Positions 13,967 to 22,461 of a stretch of 28,257 nt of DNA are shown here, piece after piece. Numbering within the stretch: the first letter of the stretch is position 1; each line of letters begins with the position of its first letter. This DNA comes from JANSYP01 sp039184415 (GTDB lineage: Bacteria > Pseudomonadota > Alphaproteobacteria > Rhodobacterales > Rhodobacteraceae), in NCBI GenBank assembly GCA_039184415.1, contig JBCDBB010000034.1:1-28257 (forward strand), written 5' to 3'. The position numbers were made by a program, and so were the translations under genes. The notes under the pieces are model-generated. The model made no database searches and was not told the origin of the DNA. It saw only the letters and a program-made list of their open reading frames with translations.

Positions 13967-16879
13967 ATGAGCGGAGATTTCTCGCGCTGGACGGGCCCGA
14001 ACGCTGCACTCCGTCACTATGCCGGGGTCCTGATGCAGCAGGGACGACTACAGACCGACGCCGACTGGAACGAGGCCACCGACATCGCCGCGCGGAGGAT
14101 GGAGACCGCCCTCGGCGATCTGATAGGCCGCGCCGGCACGCCGAAATCCGAGGGCGGGTTCCGCATCTCGTCTGGGACAGATGGTTTCGCCATCGGGGCG
14201 GGGCGCTATTTCCTTGACGGCGCGATGGTCGAGAACCCGGCGGATACGACCTATGACGGCCAGGCCGGGGAGGTCGCGGTCGCGCCGCTCGAAGAAGCGC
14301 TGGAGGACACCGGCGAAGTGCTCGTCTATCTCGAAGCGACCCGCCCCACCGTAACCGCGCGTGAGGACACGCGGCTGGCCGATCCCGCGCTCGGCGGCGT
14401 TGACACAGCGGTGCGGATCCAGGCGGCCTGGCGGGTAGGCGTCGAGCAGGTGGAGCTGTCCGAGGATGCGCGGGCCGAGCTCATCGATGCCGTCCATTGC
14501 GGTGGGATTCCTGACCTGCCGGGATGGGGCGCACCGACCGGGCGGATGGAGGCCGGCACCCTCCCTGCGGGAGAGCTGCCCGAGGAGGCCGATTGCCTGA
14601 TCCCGCCCGAAGCCGGCTATCTCAGCCAGGAAAACCAACTCTACCGCGTGCAGATCGTGCGCGGCGGTACGCGGTCCCAGGCGCGGTATGTCTGGTCGCG
14701 GGAAAACGGCTCCGTCGAGGCGGTGCTGGACCGCGATCCGGATGGCAATTTCGTCCTGACCGGCGCGCGCGACGACGAGGCGCTCGGATTTGGCTCCGGC
14801 GGTTGGGTGGAGGTTTACGACGCCGCCGACCGGCTGCACGGGCGCAGCGGGACGCTCACGCGCCTGACGCTGGAGGGCGAGATCGCAAGCTTCGTCCCCG
14901 GCATAGGCAACTTCGACACGATGGTGCGCCCCCGCGTGCGCCGCTGGGACCATGGCGGGCTCAGTGCCCAGGGGCTGCCGCTGGCCACGACACCGGTCGA
15001 GCTGGAGCGTGGTCTCACGGTCCGTTTCACCGCGGGCACCTATCAGGAGGGGGACTTCTGGGTCTTCGAGGCCCGCGCCGCCACGGGCCAGCCCGCCTGG
15101 CCGCCCTATCCGGTCGACGGCAGCGATCTGGCCGTGCCGCCCATGGGCTGGGGCCGCCGCCGGGCGCCGCTGGCGCTGGCGCGCTGGAATGGCGAGCAGC
15201 TGAGCGCGATCACTGATTTGCGGGCCGAGTTCCCGACCCTCACCTGCCTGCATGCCGAAGATGTCGAATTCGACGACGATGTCTGTAATCTCGGCGCGGA
15301 GACCGTGCAGGACGCCATCGAAGCGCTCTGTTCCCGGACATCGACCGGCCTTTGCAGTTTCGTGGCCGGCACGGTTGAGGAATTGCAGGCCGGGGTGGCC
15401 GCCCTGCCGCGCGACGCCAGCGTACGGATCTGTCTGCGCGGTGCGGCTTTCGCCCTCCCACGCACGCTGGTTCTGCGCGATCTCGGCCATGTCACCGTGA
15501 CCGGCATGGGCCCGAACACGGTGCTCAGCACAGCAGCAGGGGAACCTGCGTTGCTCTTCACCAACTGCGCCTCGGTTCGGGTCGTCGATCTGTCGGTCAA
15601 TGGCGGGCCCACAGGCGTGCGCACGCTGCCCTTCGAGGAGGGCCGGCGCGGCGCGCTGTCCATGGTCGAATGCGGCGATGTGCAGGTCGAACGCGTCCGG
15701 GCGCGCTGCCGGAACGGGCTGGAGCGCACGGCGGCCTGTATCGCGGTGGGCAGCCCGCGCCCCCGCGCCGATGTGCTCGTGCGAGACTGTACCCTGCGCG
15801 TCGGCCAGGCGCAGATCGGCGTCCAGATTATCGGGGCACGTCGCGCACTGGTGGAGAACACAACGATTGCGCCGGTGCCGGCCTCCTCCTTTGTCGTGCA
15901 GGCCCGGATCGCGGCCGACCCGGTTCTGGTCAACGCCATCGCGCGCAGCGTCGTGGGATTCGCGCGCAGCGCGGGCCTTGCGCGCAGACCTGGGAACATC
16001 GCCTTTTTCGACGCGGATCGCGGTGGTGCCGGAGCGCCCGCGGGCGCCTTTGCGGCACTGGCCTCCGTCACCGATCCTGTCGCGGCGGAAGGCTTCGACG
16101 ACAGCCGGGAGCCCCTGCGCCTGACGCTTCCGGGTAACCCGAACCGGTCGATTTCGATGCGCATCGATCCAGTGGTGGCAACGCGGCTGCAAGCCGCGCT
16201 CGATGGCAACCGGGCGAGCGCCATCGCCGATCCGGCAGAGTTCCGGCGGCACATCACCAATCTGGTGACCGAAGCGGTGCGCAATAACGGCTTTGTCGCG
16301 ATCGGACCCACGCGGCGGAGGATCATCCCGGCGAACCGCCTCGGTCTGGCCGCGCAAAGCTTCGTTGCCCAAGGCATCGTGATTGCGGGCGATAGCGTGG
16401 ACGAGGCACGGGTGACGGGCTGCCGGATCGACGCGGCCGTGGACGGTGTGCGCATTGCCGCGAGCTCAGACGGCGACGCGCGTCCGCCCAATTGGCAGAG
16501 CCGCCGCCCCCGCAACACCGTCGCGCGGGCCAGCATCCAGGACTGTGTGATCGCGCTCAGGCCGGCCGCTCTCGGCACGCGGGCGCACGGTGTTTTTGTC
16601 GGCCATGTCGATGCGCTCAGGATCGAGGGATGCGACATCACCGGTCAGGGCGCGGCGCCGAGCCCCGACCGCGCAGTACCGCAGTTCGGTGTCTATCAGT
16701 ACGGCTGGCGCGGGCCGCGGCTGACGATGAGCGCAAACAGTGTCACCAACTTGCACTTCGGCTTTGCGGTTCTGCCCGACATCAAGCCCTCGAGCCCCGG
16801 TGTCTGGCGTCTGCTGCACAACGCGACACGCGGCGTTGTGCGTCCCTACGCGGTCACCGGGAATGTGGTGTTGGCGTGA
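13967..16879 (+). CDS. DUF6519 / parallel beta-helix eCIS protein (likely outer baseplate or receptor-binding)
   Basis: A 970-residue protein starting with MSGDFSRWTGPNAALRHYAG and VLMQQGRLQTDADWNEA, the DUF6519 signature found in injection-system loci. Residues about 200-400 contain ENQLYRVQIVRGG, KRLTLEG-type strands and the block FWVFEARAATGQP. A short TVQDAIEALC linker (about 445) precedes a right-handed beta-helix region to the C-terminus. Helix coils show as runs such as HVTVTGMGPNTVL, VRVVDLSVNGGPTGV, ADVLVRDCTLRVG, RALVENTTIAP, ARVTGCRIDAAVDGVRIAA and LRIEGCDITGQG. Such solenoids are common in fibre and carbohydrate-binding or pectate-lyase-like proteins. No catalytic set could be assigned. 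A GGGGGGA ribosome site lies about 9 bases upstream. It is the last gene of the operon. Target binding is inferred. Confidence 0.8.
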   Translation: MSGDFSRWTGPNAALRHYAGVLMQQGRLQTDADWNEATDIAARRMETALGDLIGRAGTPKSEGGFRISSGTDGFAIGAGRYFLDGAMVENPADTTYDGQAGEVAVAPLEEALEDTGEVLVYLEATRPTVTAREDTRLADPALGGVDTAVRIQAAWRVGVEQVELSEDARAELIDAVHCGGIPDLPGWGAPTGRMEAGTLPAGELPEEADCLIPPEAGYLSQENQLYRVQIVRGGTRSQARYVWSRENGSVEAVLDRDPDGNFVLTGARDDEALGFGSGGWVEVYDAADRLHGRSGTLTRLTLEGEIASFVPGIGNFDTMVRPRVRRWDHGGLSAQGLPLATTPVELERGLTVRFTAGTYQEGDFWVFEARAATGQPAWPPYPVDGSDLAVPPMGWGRRRAPLALARWNGEQLSAITDLRAEFPTLTCLHAEDVEFDDDVCNLGAETVQDAIEALCSRTSTGLCSFVAGTVEELQAGVAALPRDASVRICLRGAAFALPRTLVLRDLGHVTVTGMGPNTVLSTAAGEPALLFTNCASVRVVDLSVNGGPTGVRTLPFEEGRRGALSMVECGDVQVERVRARCRNGLERTAACIAVGSPRPRADVLVRDCTLRVGQAQIGVQIIGARRALVENTTIAPVPASSFVVQARIAADPVLVNAIARSVVGFARSAGLARRPGNIAFFDADRGGAGAPAGAFAALASVTDPVAAEGFDDSREPLRLTLPGNPNRSISMRIDPVVATRLQAALDGNRASAIADPAEFRRHITNLVTEAVRNNGFVAIGPTRRRIIPANRLGLAAQSFVAQGIVIAGDSVDEARVTGCRIDAAVDGVRIAASSDGDARPPNWQSRRPRNTVARASIQDCVIALRPAALGTRAHGVFVGHVDALRIEGCDITGQGAAPSPDRAVPQFGVYQYGWRGPRLTMSANSVTNLHFGFAVLPDIKPSSPGVWRLLHNATRGVVRPYAVTGNVVLA

Positions 16880-17034
16880 TCAAATTGCTTGGCCGGAGGC
16901 TCGGCCGGGTGTAGGCTTTCTCTATCAGACCCGGTCGTCAGATCGTCTGCGGTATCTTTCTACGGTTCAGTCTCAGGGTCTTCCTGCGTTTGATCTTCGT
17001 GGTTCACCGTTCGACTCGGAGGAATGATGTGGAT

Positions 17035-17068
17035 GAGGCGCGGCACAGTTCGCGCCTCTACCCTTTTT
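17035..17068 (+). terminator. Rho-independent terminator of the eCIS operon
   Basis: A perfect 8-bp stem GAGGCGCG/CGCGCCTC (17035-17042 with 17051-17058) closes an 8-base loop and is followed by TACCC and a five-T run (17064-17068). It lies 155 bases after the last eCIS gene on the coding strand, consistent with the end of that transcript. Confidence 0.75.
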
Positions 17069-17129
17069 GAGGCCAGAACAGCATTGTTGCGACGCACGGC
17101 AACACCGGCACCAAAGCGGTCAGACGCCG

Positions 17130-17155
17130 ATTTACTCTAGAAAAATCAAGTAAAT
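17130..17155. repeat. AT-rich inverted repeat
   Basis: ATTTACT at 17130-17136 and its exact reverse complement AGTAAAT at 17149-17155 flank a 12-base spacer rich in A. It lies between two gene ends, where an operator would have no visible target. It could be a protein-binding site or chance in an AT-rich patch. Confidence 0.3.
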
Positions 17156-17167
17156 ACTTTGTCTTCC

Positions 17168-17185
17168 GGAGCGCGAAAGCGCCCC
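17168..17185 (-). terminator. Weak hairpin after the secreted-protein gene
   Basis: GGAGCGC and GCGCCCC pair with one mismatch around a GAAA loop immediately past the stop codon of the - strand gene. On the - strand no U-run follows directly, so termination here is doubtful. Confidence 0.3.
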
Positions 17186-17186
17186 G

Positions 17187-17711
17187 TCAGCAGCCTTCGG
17201 GCATCGCGCCGTCCCAATCGGAAAGGAGCGGCGCCGGCGTCTCCAGCCGGATCTCCCGCGCCCCTTCCGGTCCGTTTGCCAGGCCCTTGCCGGTGATCAG
17301 ATCGACCTCGCAATTGCCGTCACTATCGGGGGTCAAAGTATCCCACCAGGCTCGCGTGACGCCCGCCAGAAGAAAGCCGTCTTCGCTCCACACGATCGTC
17401 AGGGTCTGGTCCCATCGATCGCGGCCCATGGAGCGGTTGCCGGAATTCACTTGGAGCGCGCCTTCCTGGCTCAGCGCCAAGCTCGCCTCCTGCCCTTCCA
17501 TCCCGCCGCTATAGACAAATTCAGGAAAGCGGTAGGTTGCAGCGGCAGTCGTAATCACGAGATCCGCGCTCAACAGCTGCGCGTTGATTACCAGTTCGGC
17601 CAGGTCTTCGGTGCCATCACCATCGAAGTCCGCTGCAATCTGAATTTGAGCGAAGACAGGGTTCGCGACGACCAAGATCGTCGCAATCAGAAGGACAAGA
17701 AATCGAATCAC
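17187..17711 (-). CDS. Small secreted protein with DxDGDG motif
   Basis: A 174-residue protein of unknown function. A clear signal peptide (VIRFLVLLIATILVVANPVFAQ, start codon GTG) supports the start at 17711; AAGG lies about 5-8 bases upstream and no other start fits the frame. Just after the cleavage site, ADFDGDGTEDLAELVI is a DxDGDGxxD calcium-binding-like loop as in FG-GAP/VCBS or dockerin-type sequences. The rest is beta-rich with many Trp (RWDQTLTIVWSEDGFLLAGVTRAWW) and a second acid stretch TPDSDGNCEVD. It contains two cysteines in the second half. It is divergent from the deacetylase gene with 48 bases between starts. The likely location is the periplasm or outside. I do not recognise a named family. 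Confidence 0.75.
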   Translation of the reverse strand: MIRFLVLLIATILVVANPVFAQIQIAADFDGDGTEDLAELVINAQLLSADLVITTAAATYRFPEFVYSGGMEGQEASLALSQEGALQVNSGNRSMGRDRWDQTLTIVWSEDGFLLAGVTRAWWDTLTPDSDGNCEVDLITGKGLANGPEGAREIRLETPAPLLSDWDGAMPEGC

Positions 17712-17759
17712 GGGGACCTTGGTCTTGCTCGGGGCGACACCATGGCATAGCCATCTCTC

Positions 17760-18704
17760 ATGTCCACAGCATTGATCAGCCATCCGTCGGGTCTCGCGCA
17801 TGTGACGCCGCCCGGCCATCCGGAACGGGTCGACCGGCTCAAGGCAATCCAGGCGGCGCTTGCGGCGCCAGAATTCGACACACTGGAGCGCATCTCGGCT
17901 CCGCGCGCAGATGACGCGGCTCTCACTCTGTGCCATCCGCAGCGCTATATCGACCGGGTCGAGGCCGCGGCCCCGGACAGCGGGTGGAGCTCCCTCGATG
18001 GCGACACCCATGTGGTCAAAGCCTCTGCAGACGCGGCGCGCCACACCGCAGGCGGCGTTGTCGCCGCCGTTGACCGGGTGCTGGACGGCGAAAATCCGAA
18101 TGCCTTTTGTGCCGGCAGACCGCCGGGGCACCATGCCGAACGCGAGACGGCGATGGGGTTCTGCCTCTTCGGCAATGTGGCGATCGCCGCGAAACATGCG
18201 CTGGAGAACCGCGGCCTGTCGCGCGTCGCCATCGTCGATTTCGACGTCCACCACGGCAACGGGACGCAGGACCTGATCTGGGACGAGGAGCGTGTGTTCT
18301 TTGCCTCGTCGCATCAGATGCCGCTCTATCCCGGCAGCGGCGGGCCAAAAGAACGCGGTGCCCACGGGCAGATCGTGAATGTCGCGCTTGCGCCGGGCGC
18401 CGGGGGCGAGGCCTTCCGCCATGTTTATGACAATGTGATCCTGCGCCAGCTCGAAGAGTATCTGCCGGACCTCATCCTAGTCTCCGCGGGCTTCGACGCG
18501 CACAGCGCCGACCCGCTCGCAGATATTCGGCTGGGCGAAGACGACTTCGCCTGGGTCACCGAACGGATCTGCGATGTCGCCGACCGGGTCTGTCAGGGGC
18601 GCGTGGTCTCGACTCTGGAAGGCGGCTATGATCTGGACGCGCTCGCGGCGTCCACCGCCGCCCATGTGTCCGTCCTGATGCGCCGGGGAGCCGCCACGCC
18701 ATGA
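17760..18704 (+). CDS. Histone deacetylase family hydrolase (class II-like)
   Basis: A 314-residue zinc-dependent deacetylase-fold enzyme. Visible catalytic motifs are RPPGHHAE (H124, H125), DFDVHHGNG (zinc ligands D162 and H164), SAGFDAHSADPL (zinc ligand D246) and LEGGYDL (Y290, the transition-state tyrosine). All key residues are present, so an active amidohydrolase is expected. In bacteria this family covers acetylpolyamine and acetyl-lysine deacetylases and acetoin-utilisation (AcuC-like) proteins; the substrate cannot be read from sequence. It heads the operon and overlaps xseB by ATGA. I recall the same order before xseB-ispA-dxs in Rhodobacterales. Confidence 0.9.
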   Translation: MSTALISHPSGLAHVTPPGHPERVDRLKAIQAALAAPEFDTLERISAPRADDAALTLCHPQRYIDRVEAAAPDSGWSSLDGDTHVVKASADAARHTAGGVVAAVDRVLDGENPNAFCAGRPPGHHAERETAMGFCLFGNVAIAAKHALENRGLSRVAIVDFDVHHGNGTQDLIWDEERVFFASSHQMPLYPGSGGPKERGAHGQIVNVALAPGAGGEAFRHVYDNVILRQLEEYLPDLILVSAGFDAHSADPLADIRLGEDDFAWVTERICDVADRVCQGRVVSTLEGGYDLDALAASTAAHVSVLMRRGAATP

Positions 18705-18967
18705 CCGAACCAGCCGAGAACGCGGCCTCTGAAAAGCCGGTTGCCGAGATGAGTTTCGAGGAGGCCATGCGCGCGCTCGAAACGGTGGTGAGCCAGCTCG
18801 AACGCGGCGATGTGGAACTGGAACAGTCGATCACGCTCTACGAGCGCGGCGCGGCGCTCAAAGCCCATTGCGATGCCAAACTGAAGGCGGCCGAGGAAAA
18901 GGTCGACGCGATCACACTCGACGCCGAGGGCAAACCCGCGGGGACCAAGCCGGTCGAGGGTCTCTGA
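18701..18967 (+). CDS. xseB: Exodeoxyribonuclease VII small subunit
   Basis: An 88-residue protein with the XseB core MSFEEAMRALETVVSQLERGD, then ELEQSITLYERGAALKAHCDAKLKAAEEKV. This is the helix pair that binds the large subunit XseA. The enzyme degrades single-stranded DNA in both directions to short oligonucleotides. A short low-complexity N-terminus (MTEPAENAASEKP) is normal in alphaproteobacteria. It overlaps the deacetylase gene by four bases, and ispA starts five bases after its stop. xseA is not in the window. Confidence 0.94.
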   Translation: MTEPAENAASEKPVAEMSFEEAMRALETVVSQLERGDVELEQSITLYERGAALKAHCDAKLKAAEEKVDAITLDAEGKPAGTKPVEGL

Positions 18968-18972
18968 CGGGC

Positions 18973-19842
18973 ATGTTCACCACGGCACTGGACGAGGCCG
19001 CGGCGCGGGTACAGGCGCGGCTGGACGGCGTGTTTGCAGACCTGCCCGACAGCCCGGTCACCGATGGGATGCGCTACGCGCTGCGTGGCGGGAAAGGGTT
19101 GCGCGGGTTTCTGGTCCTGGAGAGCGCGCGGCTTCACGGACTACCGCCGGAGCACGCCGACCATGCCGCCGCCGCGATCGAGTGCCTGCATGCCTACAGC
19201 CTCGTCCATGACGATCTGCCCTGCATGGACGATGACGCACTGCGCCGCGGCCGCCCGACCGTCCATGTAAAATGGGACGAGGGCAGCGCGGTGCTTGTGG
19301 GCGACGCGCTCCAGACGCTCGCCTTCGATCTGCTGACGCGGCCCGCCTGCGCACCCGACCCGGCCGTGCGCGCCGATCTGGTGGCAAGCCTCGCGCGTGC
19401 CGCGGGGATCACCGGCATGGTGCTGGGCCAGGCCCAGGACATCGCCGCCGAGACCGCTACCGCGCCCCTGACGCTGGATCAGATCGTGGCTCTGCAGCGC
19501 AACAAGACCGGGGCGCTGATCGGCTGGTCGGCCGAAGCCGGGGCGCGACTCGCAGGGGCCGACCCCGCCGCGCTGACCGCCTATGCCGCGGCGCTCGGGC
19601 TCGCCTTTCAGATCGCCGACGACATCCTGGACGTGACCGGCGACACCGAAACCGCCGGCAAGCAGGTACATAAGGACGCAGAAGCCGGGAAAGCGACCTT
19701 CGTCGGCCTGCTCGGTCTGGACGGCGCCCGGGTTCGGGCCAAGTCTCTGGTCGATGAGGCGGAGCGCGCGCTCGCCCCCTATGGCGCAGAGGCAGAACAG
19801 TTGCGGCAGGCCGCGCGTTTCGTTATTTCGCGCGATCACTGA
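18973..19842 (+). CDS. ispA: Polyprenyl (farnesyl/geranyl) diphosphate synthase
   Basis: A 289-residue trans-prenyltransferase that condenses IPP with allylic diphosphates to farnesyl diphosphate. The first Asp-rich motif is HDDLPCMDDD (D80, D81, D86). The second is FQIADDILD (D216, D217, D220). GGKGLRGFLVL near residue 36 binds IPP, and QRNKTGALI (about 175) is the usual KT site. I chose ATG 18973, five bases after xseB; the frame extends upstream through xseB but that part is not coding. Chain-length specificity is inferred from the family, not from structure. Next gene dxs supplies its isoprenoid precursor pathway. Confidence 0.92.
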   Translation: MFTTALDEAAARVQARLDGVFADLPDSPVTDGMRYALRGGKGLRGFLVLESARLHGLPPEHADHAAAAIECLHAYSLVHDDLPCMDDDALRRGRPTVHVKWDEGSAVLVGDALQTLAFDLLTRPACAPDPAVRADLVASLARAAGITGMVLGQAQDIAAETATAPLTLDQIVALQRNKTGALIGWSAEAGARLAGADPAALTAYAAALGLAFQIADDILDVTGDTETAGKQVHKDAEAGKATFVGLLGLDGARVRAKSLVDEAERALAPYGAEAEQLRQAARFVISRDH

Positions 19843-19861
19843 CTGTCCCGGAGCAGACGCT

Positions 19862-21787
19862 ATGGCCGACCGTCCCAAGACCCCCACACTCGACCGGGTG
19901 CATATCCCGGCCGATCTGAAGTCTTTTTCCGACGCTGAGCTGATCCAGCTCGCCCACGAACTGCGCGCCGAAACGGTGAGCGAGGTGTCGGTCACCGGCG
20001 GGCATCTGGGCGCGGGTCTGGGCGTTGTGGAGCTGACGGTCGCGCTCCATGCCGTCTTCGACACCCCCCGCGACAGGCTGATCTGGGATGTGGGCCACCA
20101 ATGCTATCCGCACAAGATCCTTACCGGACGGCGCGCACGCATCCGCACGCTCCGCCAGAAAGACGGGCTGTCGGGCTTCACCAAACGCAAGGAGAGCCCC
20201 TACGATCCGTTCGGTGCGGCCCATAGCTCCACCTCGATCTCAGCCGCGCTCGGCTTTGCCGCGGCCCGCGATCTGGGCGCACCGGGGGTGGGCGACAGTA
20301 TCGCAGTGATCGGCGATGGCTCCATGAGCGCGGGCATGGCCTATGAGGCGATGAACAACGCCGGTCACATGGGCAGCCGGCTGATCGTGATCCTGAACGA
20401 CAACGAGATGTCCATCGCCCCGCCGACGGGCGCGATGTCGAACTATCTCTCGCGGCTCTATGCCGGTGCGCCGCTCCATGATCTGGCCTCCGCCGCGAAA
20501 GAGGCCGTGCGGCTCCTGCCGCCGCCGCTGCAGGAAGGCGCCAAGCGCGCCAAGGACCTACTGAAGCAAACCGTAATCGGCCATGGCACGCTCTTCGAGG
20601 AACTGGGCTTTTCCTACATCGGCCCGATTGACGGTCATGACCTGCACCAGCTCTTGCCCGTGCTGCGGGCGGTGAAGTCCCGCGCCGACGGCCCGGTGCT
20701 GATCCACACCATCACGAAAAAGGGCAAGGGCTACGCCCCGGCCGAGGACAGCGACGACCGCGGCCATGCCCGTGCAAAGTTTGATGTGGTGACCGGTGAG
20801 CAGAAGAAGGCTCCTTCCAATGCGCCCTCCTACACCAAGGTGTTTGCCCGCGCCCTGATCGATGAGGCGGCCAGTGACGACCGGATCGTTGCGGTCACTG
20901 CCGCGATGCCGGATGGGACTGGGCTGAACCTCTTTGCCGAGCGGTTCCCGGAGCGCTGTTTCGATGTCGGCATCGCCGAGCAGCATGGCGTGACCTTCTG
21001 CGCGGGGCTCGCCGCCGCGGGGATGAAGCCCTTCTGCGCGATGTACTCCACCTTCCTGCAGCGCGGCTACGACCAGGTCGTCCATGATGTCGCGATCCAG
21101 AGGCTGCCGGTGCGCTTCGCCATCGACCGCGCGGGGCTCGTGGGTGCGGACGGACCAACGCACGCCGGCAGCTTCGACATCGGCTATCTGTCGAACCTGC
21201 CCGGTTTCGTGGTGATGGCAGCGGCGGACGAGGCTGAGCTGGTGCATATGGTGGCGACCGCCGTCGCCATCGATGACCGCCCGTCCGCCTTTCGCTTCCC
21301 GCGCGGCGAAGGCGTGGGCGTCGAGATGCCGGAACGCGGAGAGCCGCTCGAGATCGGCCGAGGCCGCGTGATCCGCGAGGGCAAGGGCATCGCGATCCTG
21401 AGCTTCGGCGCGCGCCTGGCCGAGGTGCTGAACGCGTGCGAGGGACTTGCGGCCTACGGGCTGACCCCAACCGTTGCCGACGCGCGCTTTGCCAAGCCGC
21501 TCGACACCGATCTGGTGCTGCGCCTCGCTGCGAACCATGAAGCGCTGATCACCATCGAGGAAGGCGCGGTAGGCGGCTTCGGCTCCCATGTCGCCCAGAC
21601 ACTGGCCGAGGCGGGCGTCTTCGACCGCGGCCTGAAGTACCGTTCCATGGTTCTTCCCGACACGTTCATTGATCAGGCGAGCCCCGCGGATATGTACGCG
21701 TCCGCCGCCATGAACGCCCCAGACATCGAGGCCAAGGTGCTCGAAGTTCTGGGCGTCGAGCGCATTGCCGGGACCGGGCAAGGCTAG
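19862..21787 (+). CDS. dxs: 1-deoxy-D-xylulose-5-phosphate synthase
   Basis: A 641-residue thiamine-diphosphate enzyme that makes DXP from pyruvate and glyceraldehyde 3-phosphate, the first step of the MEP pathway. Motifs: DVGHQCYPHKILTGR, AAHSSTSISAALG, GDGSMSAGMAYEAMNNAG (thiamine/Mg loop, G151-D152-G153), DGHDLHQL, and GIAEQHGVTFCAGLAA with catalytic E373. GPTHAGSFDIGYL lies in the C-terminal half. Full length is usual. Start at 19862 gives MADRPKTPTLDRV; GGAGC lies about 8 bases upstream. It follows ispA by 19 bases in the same operon. Two short - strand frames inside it are shadows. Confidence 0.96.
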   Translation: MADRPKTPTLDRVHIPADLKSFSDAELIQLAHELRAETVSEVSVTGGHLGAGLGVVELTVALHAVFDTPRDRLIWDVGHQCYPHKILTGRRARIRTLRQKDGLSGFTKRKESPYDPFGAAHSSTSISAALGFAAARDLGAPGVGDSIAVIGDGSMSAGMAYEAMNNAGHMGSRLIVILNDNEMSIAPPTGAMSNYLSRLYAGAPLHDLASAAKEAVRLLPPPLQEGAKRAKDLLKQTVIGHGTLFEELGFSYIGPIDGHDLHQLLPVLRAVKSRADGPVLIHTITKKGKGYAPAEDSDDRGHARAKFDVVTGEQKKAPSNAPSYTKVFARALIDEAASDDRIVAVTAAMPDGTGLNLFAERFPERCFDVGIAEQHGVTFCAGLAAAGMKPFCAMYSTFLQRGYDQVVHDVAIQRLPVRFAIDRAGLVGADGPTHAGSFDIGYLSNLPGFVVMAAADEAELVHMVATAVAIDDRPSAFRFPRGEGVGVEMPERGEPLEIGRGRVIREGKGIAILSFGARLAEVLNACEGLAAYGLTPTVADARFAKPLDTDLVLRLAANHEALITIEEGAVGGFGSHVAQTLAEAGVFDRGLKYRSMVLPDTFIDQASPADMYASAAMNAPDIEAKVLEVLGVERIAGTGQG

Positions 21788-21795
21788 CCGGCGCA

Positions 21796-22461
21796 ATGAC
21801 ACGGCCGCGCCTTTTCCGCCTCACCGTCTTCGCCCTTGCGCTCTTCTTCTTCATCGACCGGGCGCTGATCGCCAATTGGGACGCGTTCGGGGGTATGTTC
21901 CGCTACCTCACGATCTGGGCGCTTACGGGCAATCTGATTGCGGCGGCGGCGATGCTGATGCCGCGATATGGCGAACCGGACGGGCGCGCCGACGGGATGC
22001 TCGCAACTCTCGCGATCCTCAACGCGCTCGTCGTCTTCTCTTACTGGCGGCTCTATTTCATCAATCCCGCGCTTGTGAACGGATCAAACGAGATCGTGCT
22101 CTGGCGCGAGTACTATCTGCACCTTCTGGGACCGCTGCTGATGTGGGTGGATTTCTTGGGGCTCAAGCGTGGCTTCCGGCGCGTTCGGCCTGCGGTTCTA
22201 GGGCTGGCTGTGCTTGTCTTAGCCTATACACTCTGGGCGGAACTGCTCGTCGGGCCTCGGAACGATACGCCGGTTGGTACGGTCGCTTCGGGCCTGCCCT
22301 ACCCGTTCCTCAACGACATGACGCTCCCGGAAAGGTTGCGGTTCTACGTATCGATCTTTGTCACCGGGCTCGTCTTCGTCGCGCTCTTCCGCGGGCTGGC
22401 CTGGGTCCGCGACCGCAGTCAGGGCTCCTCGGCCAACAGCGCGGCGAGCCCGGAACGGTAG
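21796..22461 (+). CDS. Six-helix integral membrane protein of unknown function
   Basis: A 221-residue inner-membrane protein with about six hydrophobic segments (roughly residues 5-27, 34-55, 66-88, 105-122, 130-152 and 185-208). Between helices 5 and 6 it has the motif ASGLPYPFLNDM, which recalls the Pr6Pr or FAR-17a/AIG1-like families, but I cannot confirm that. It starts 8 bases after dxs, so it is probably co-transcribed. The C-terminus (DRSQGSSANSAASPER) overlaps 43 bases of the convergent epimerase gene. A role linked to isoprenoids is only suggested by position. Confidence 0.75.
   Translation: MTRPRLFRLTVFALALFFFIDRALIANWDAFGGMFRYLTIWALTGNLIAAAAMLMPRYGEPDGRADGMLATLAILNALVVFSYWRLYFINPALVNGSNEIVLWREYYLHLLGPLLMWVDFLGLKRGFRRVRPAVLGLAVLVLAYTLWAELLVGPRNDTPVGTVASGLPYPFLNDMTLPERLRFYVSIFVTGLVFVALFRGLAWVRDRSQGSSANSAASPER

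Larger units (their letters stand above)
16880..17186. other. Intergenic region ending the eCIS operon
   Basis: This 307-base gap separates the eCIS operon from a - strand gene. It holds the operon terminator (17035-17068), an AT-rich inverted repeat (17130-17155) and a weak - strand hairpin (17168-17185). Base composition from about 17120 to 17165 is clearly poorer in G+C than the surrounding genes. I see no tRNA, no other RNA gene and no convincing coding region in it. Confidence 0.7.

Noticed and set aside
14048..16372. 774-codon open frame on the - strand
   Set aside because: It is opposite the DUF6519/beta-helix gene and has low-complexity Arg/Gly/Ala content with no motif.
17024..17140. 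39-codon frame with a GGAGGA just upstream
   Set aside because: It runs through the operon terminator hairpin and has no recognisable features; the ribosome site spacing fits only an internal ATG.
16880..17186. Possible tRNA or other RNA gene in the gap after the eCIS operon
   Set aside because: No cloverleaf or conserved RNA signature was found; only the terminator and small repeats are visible.
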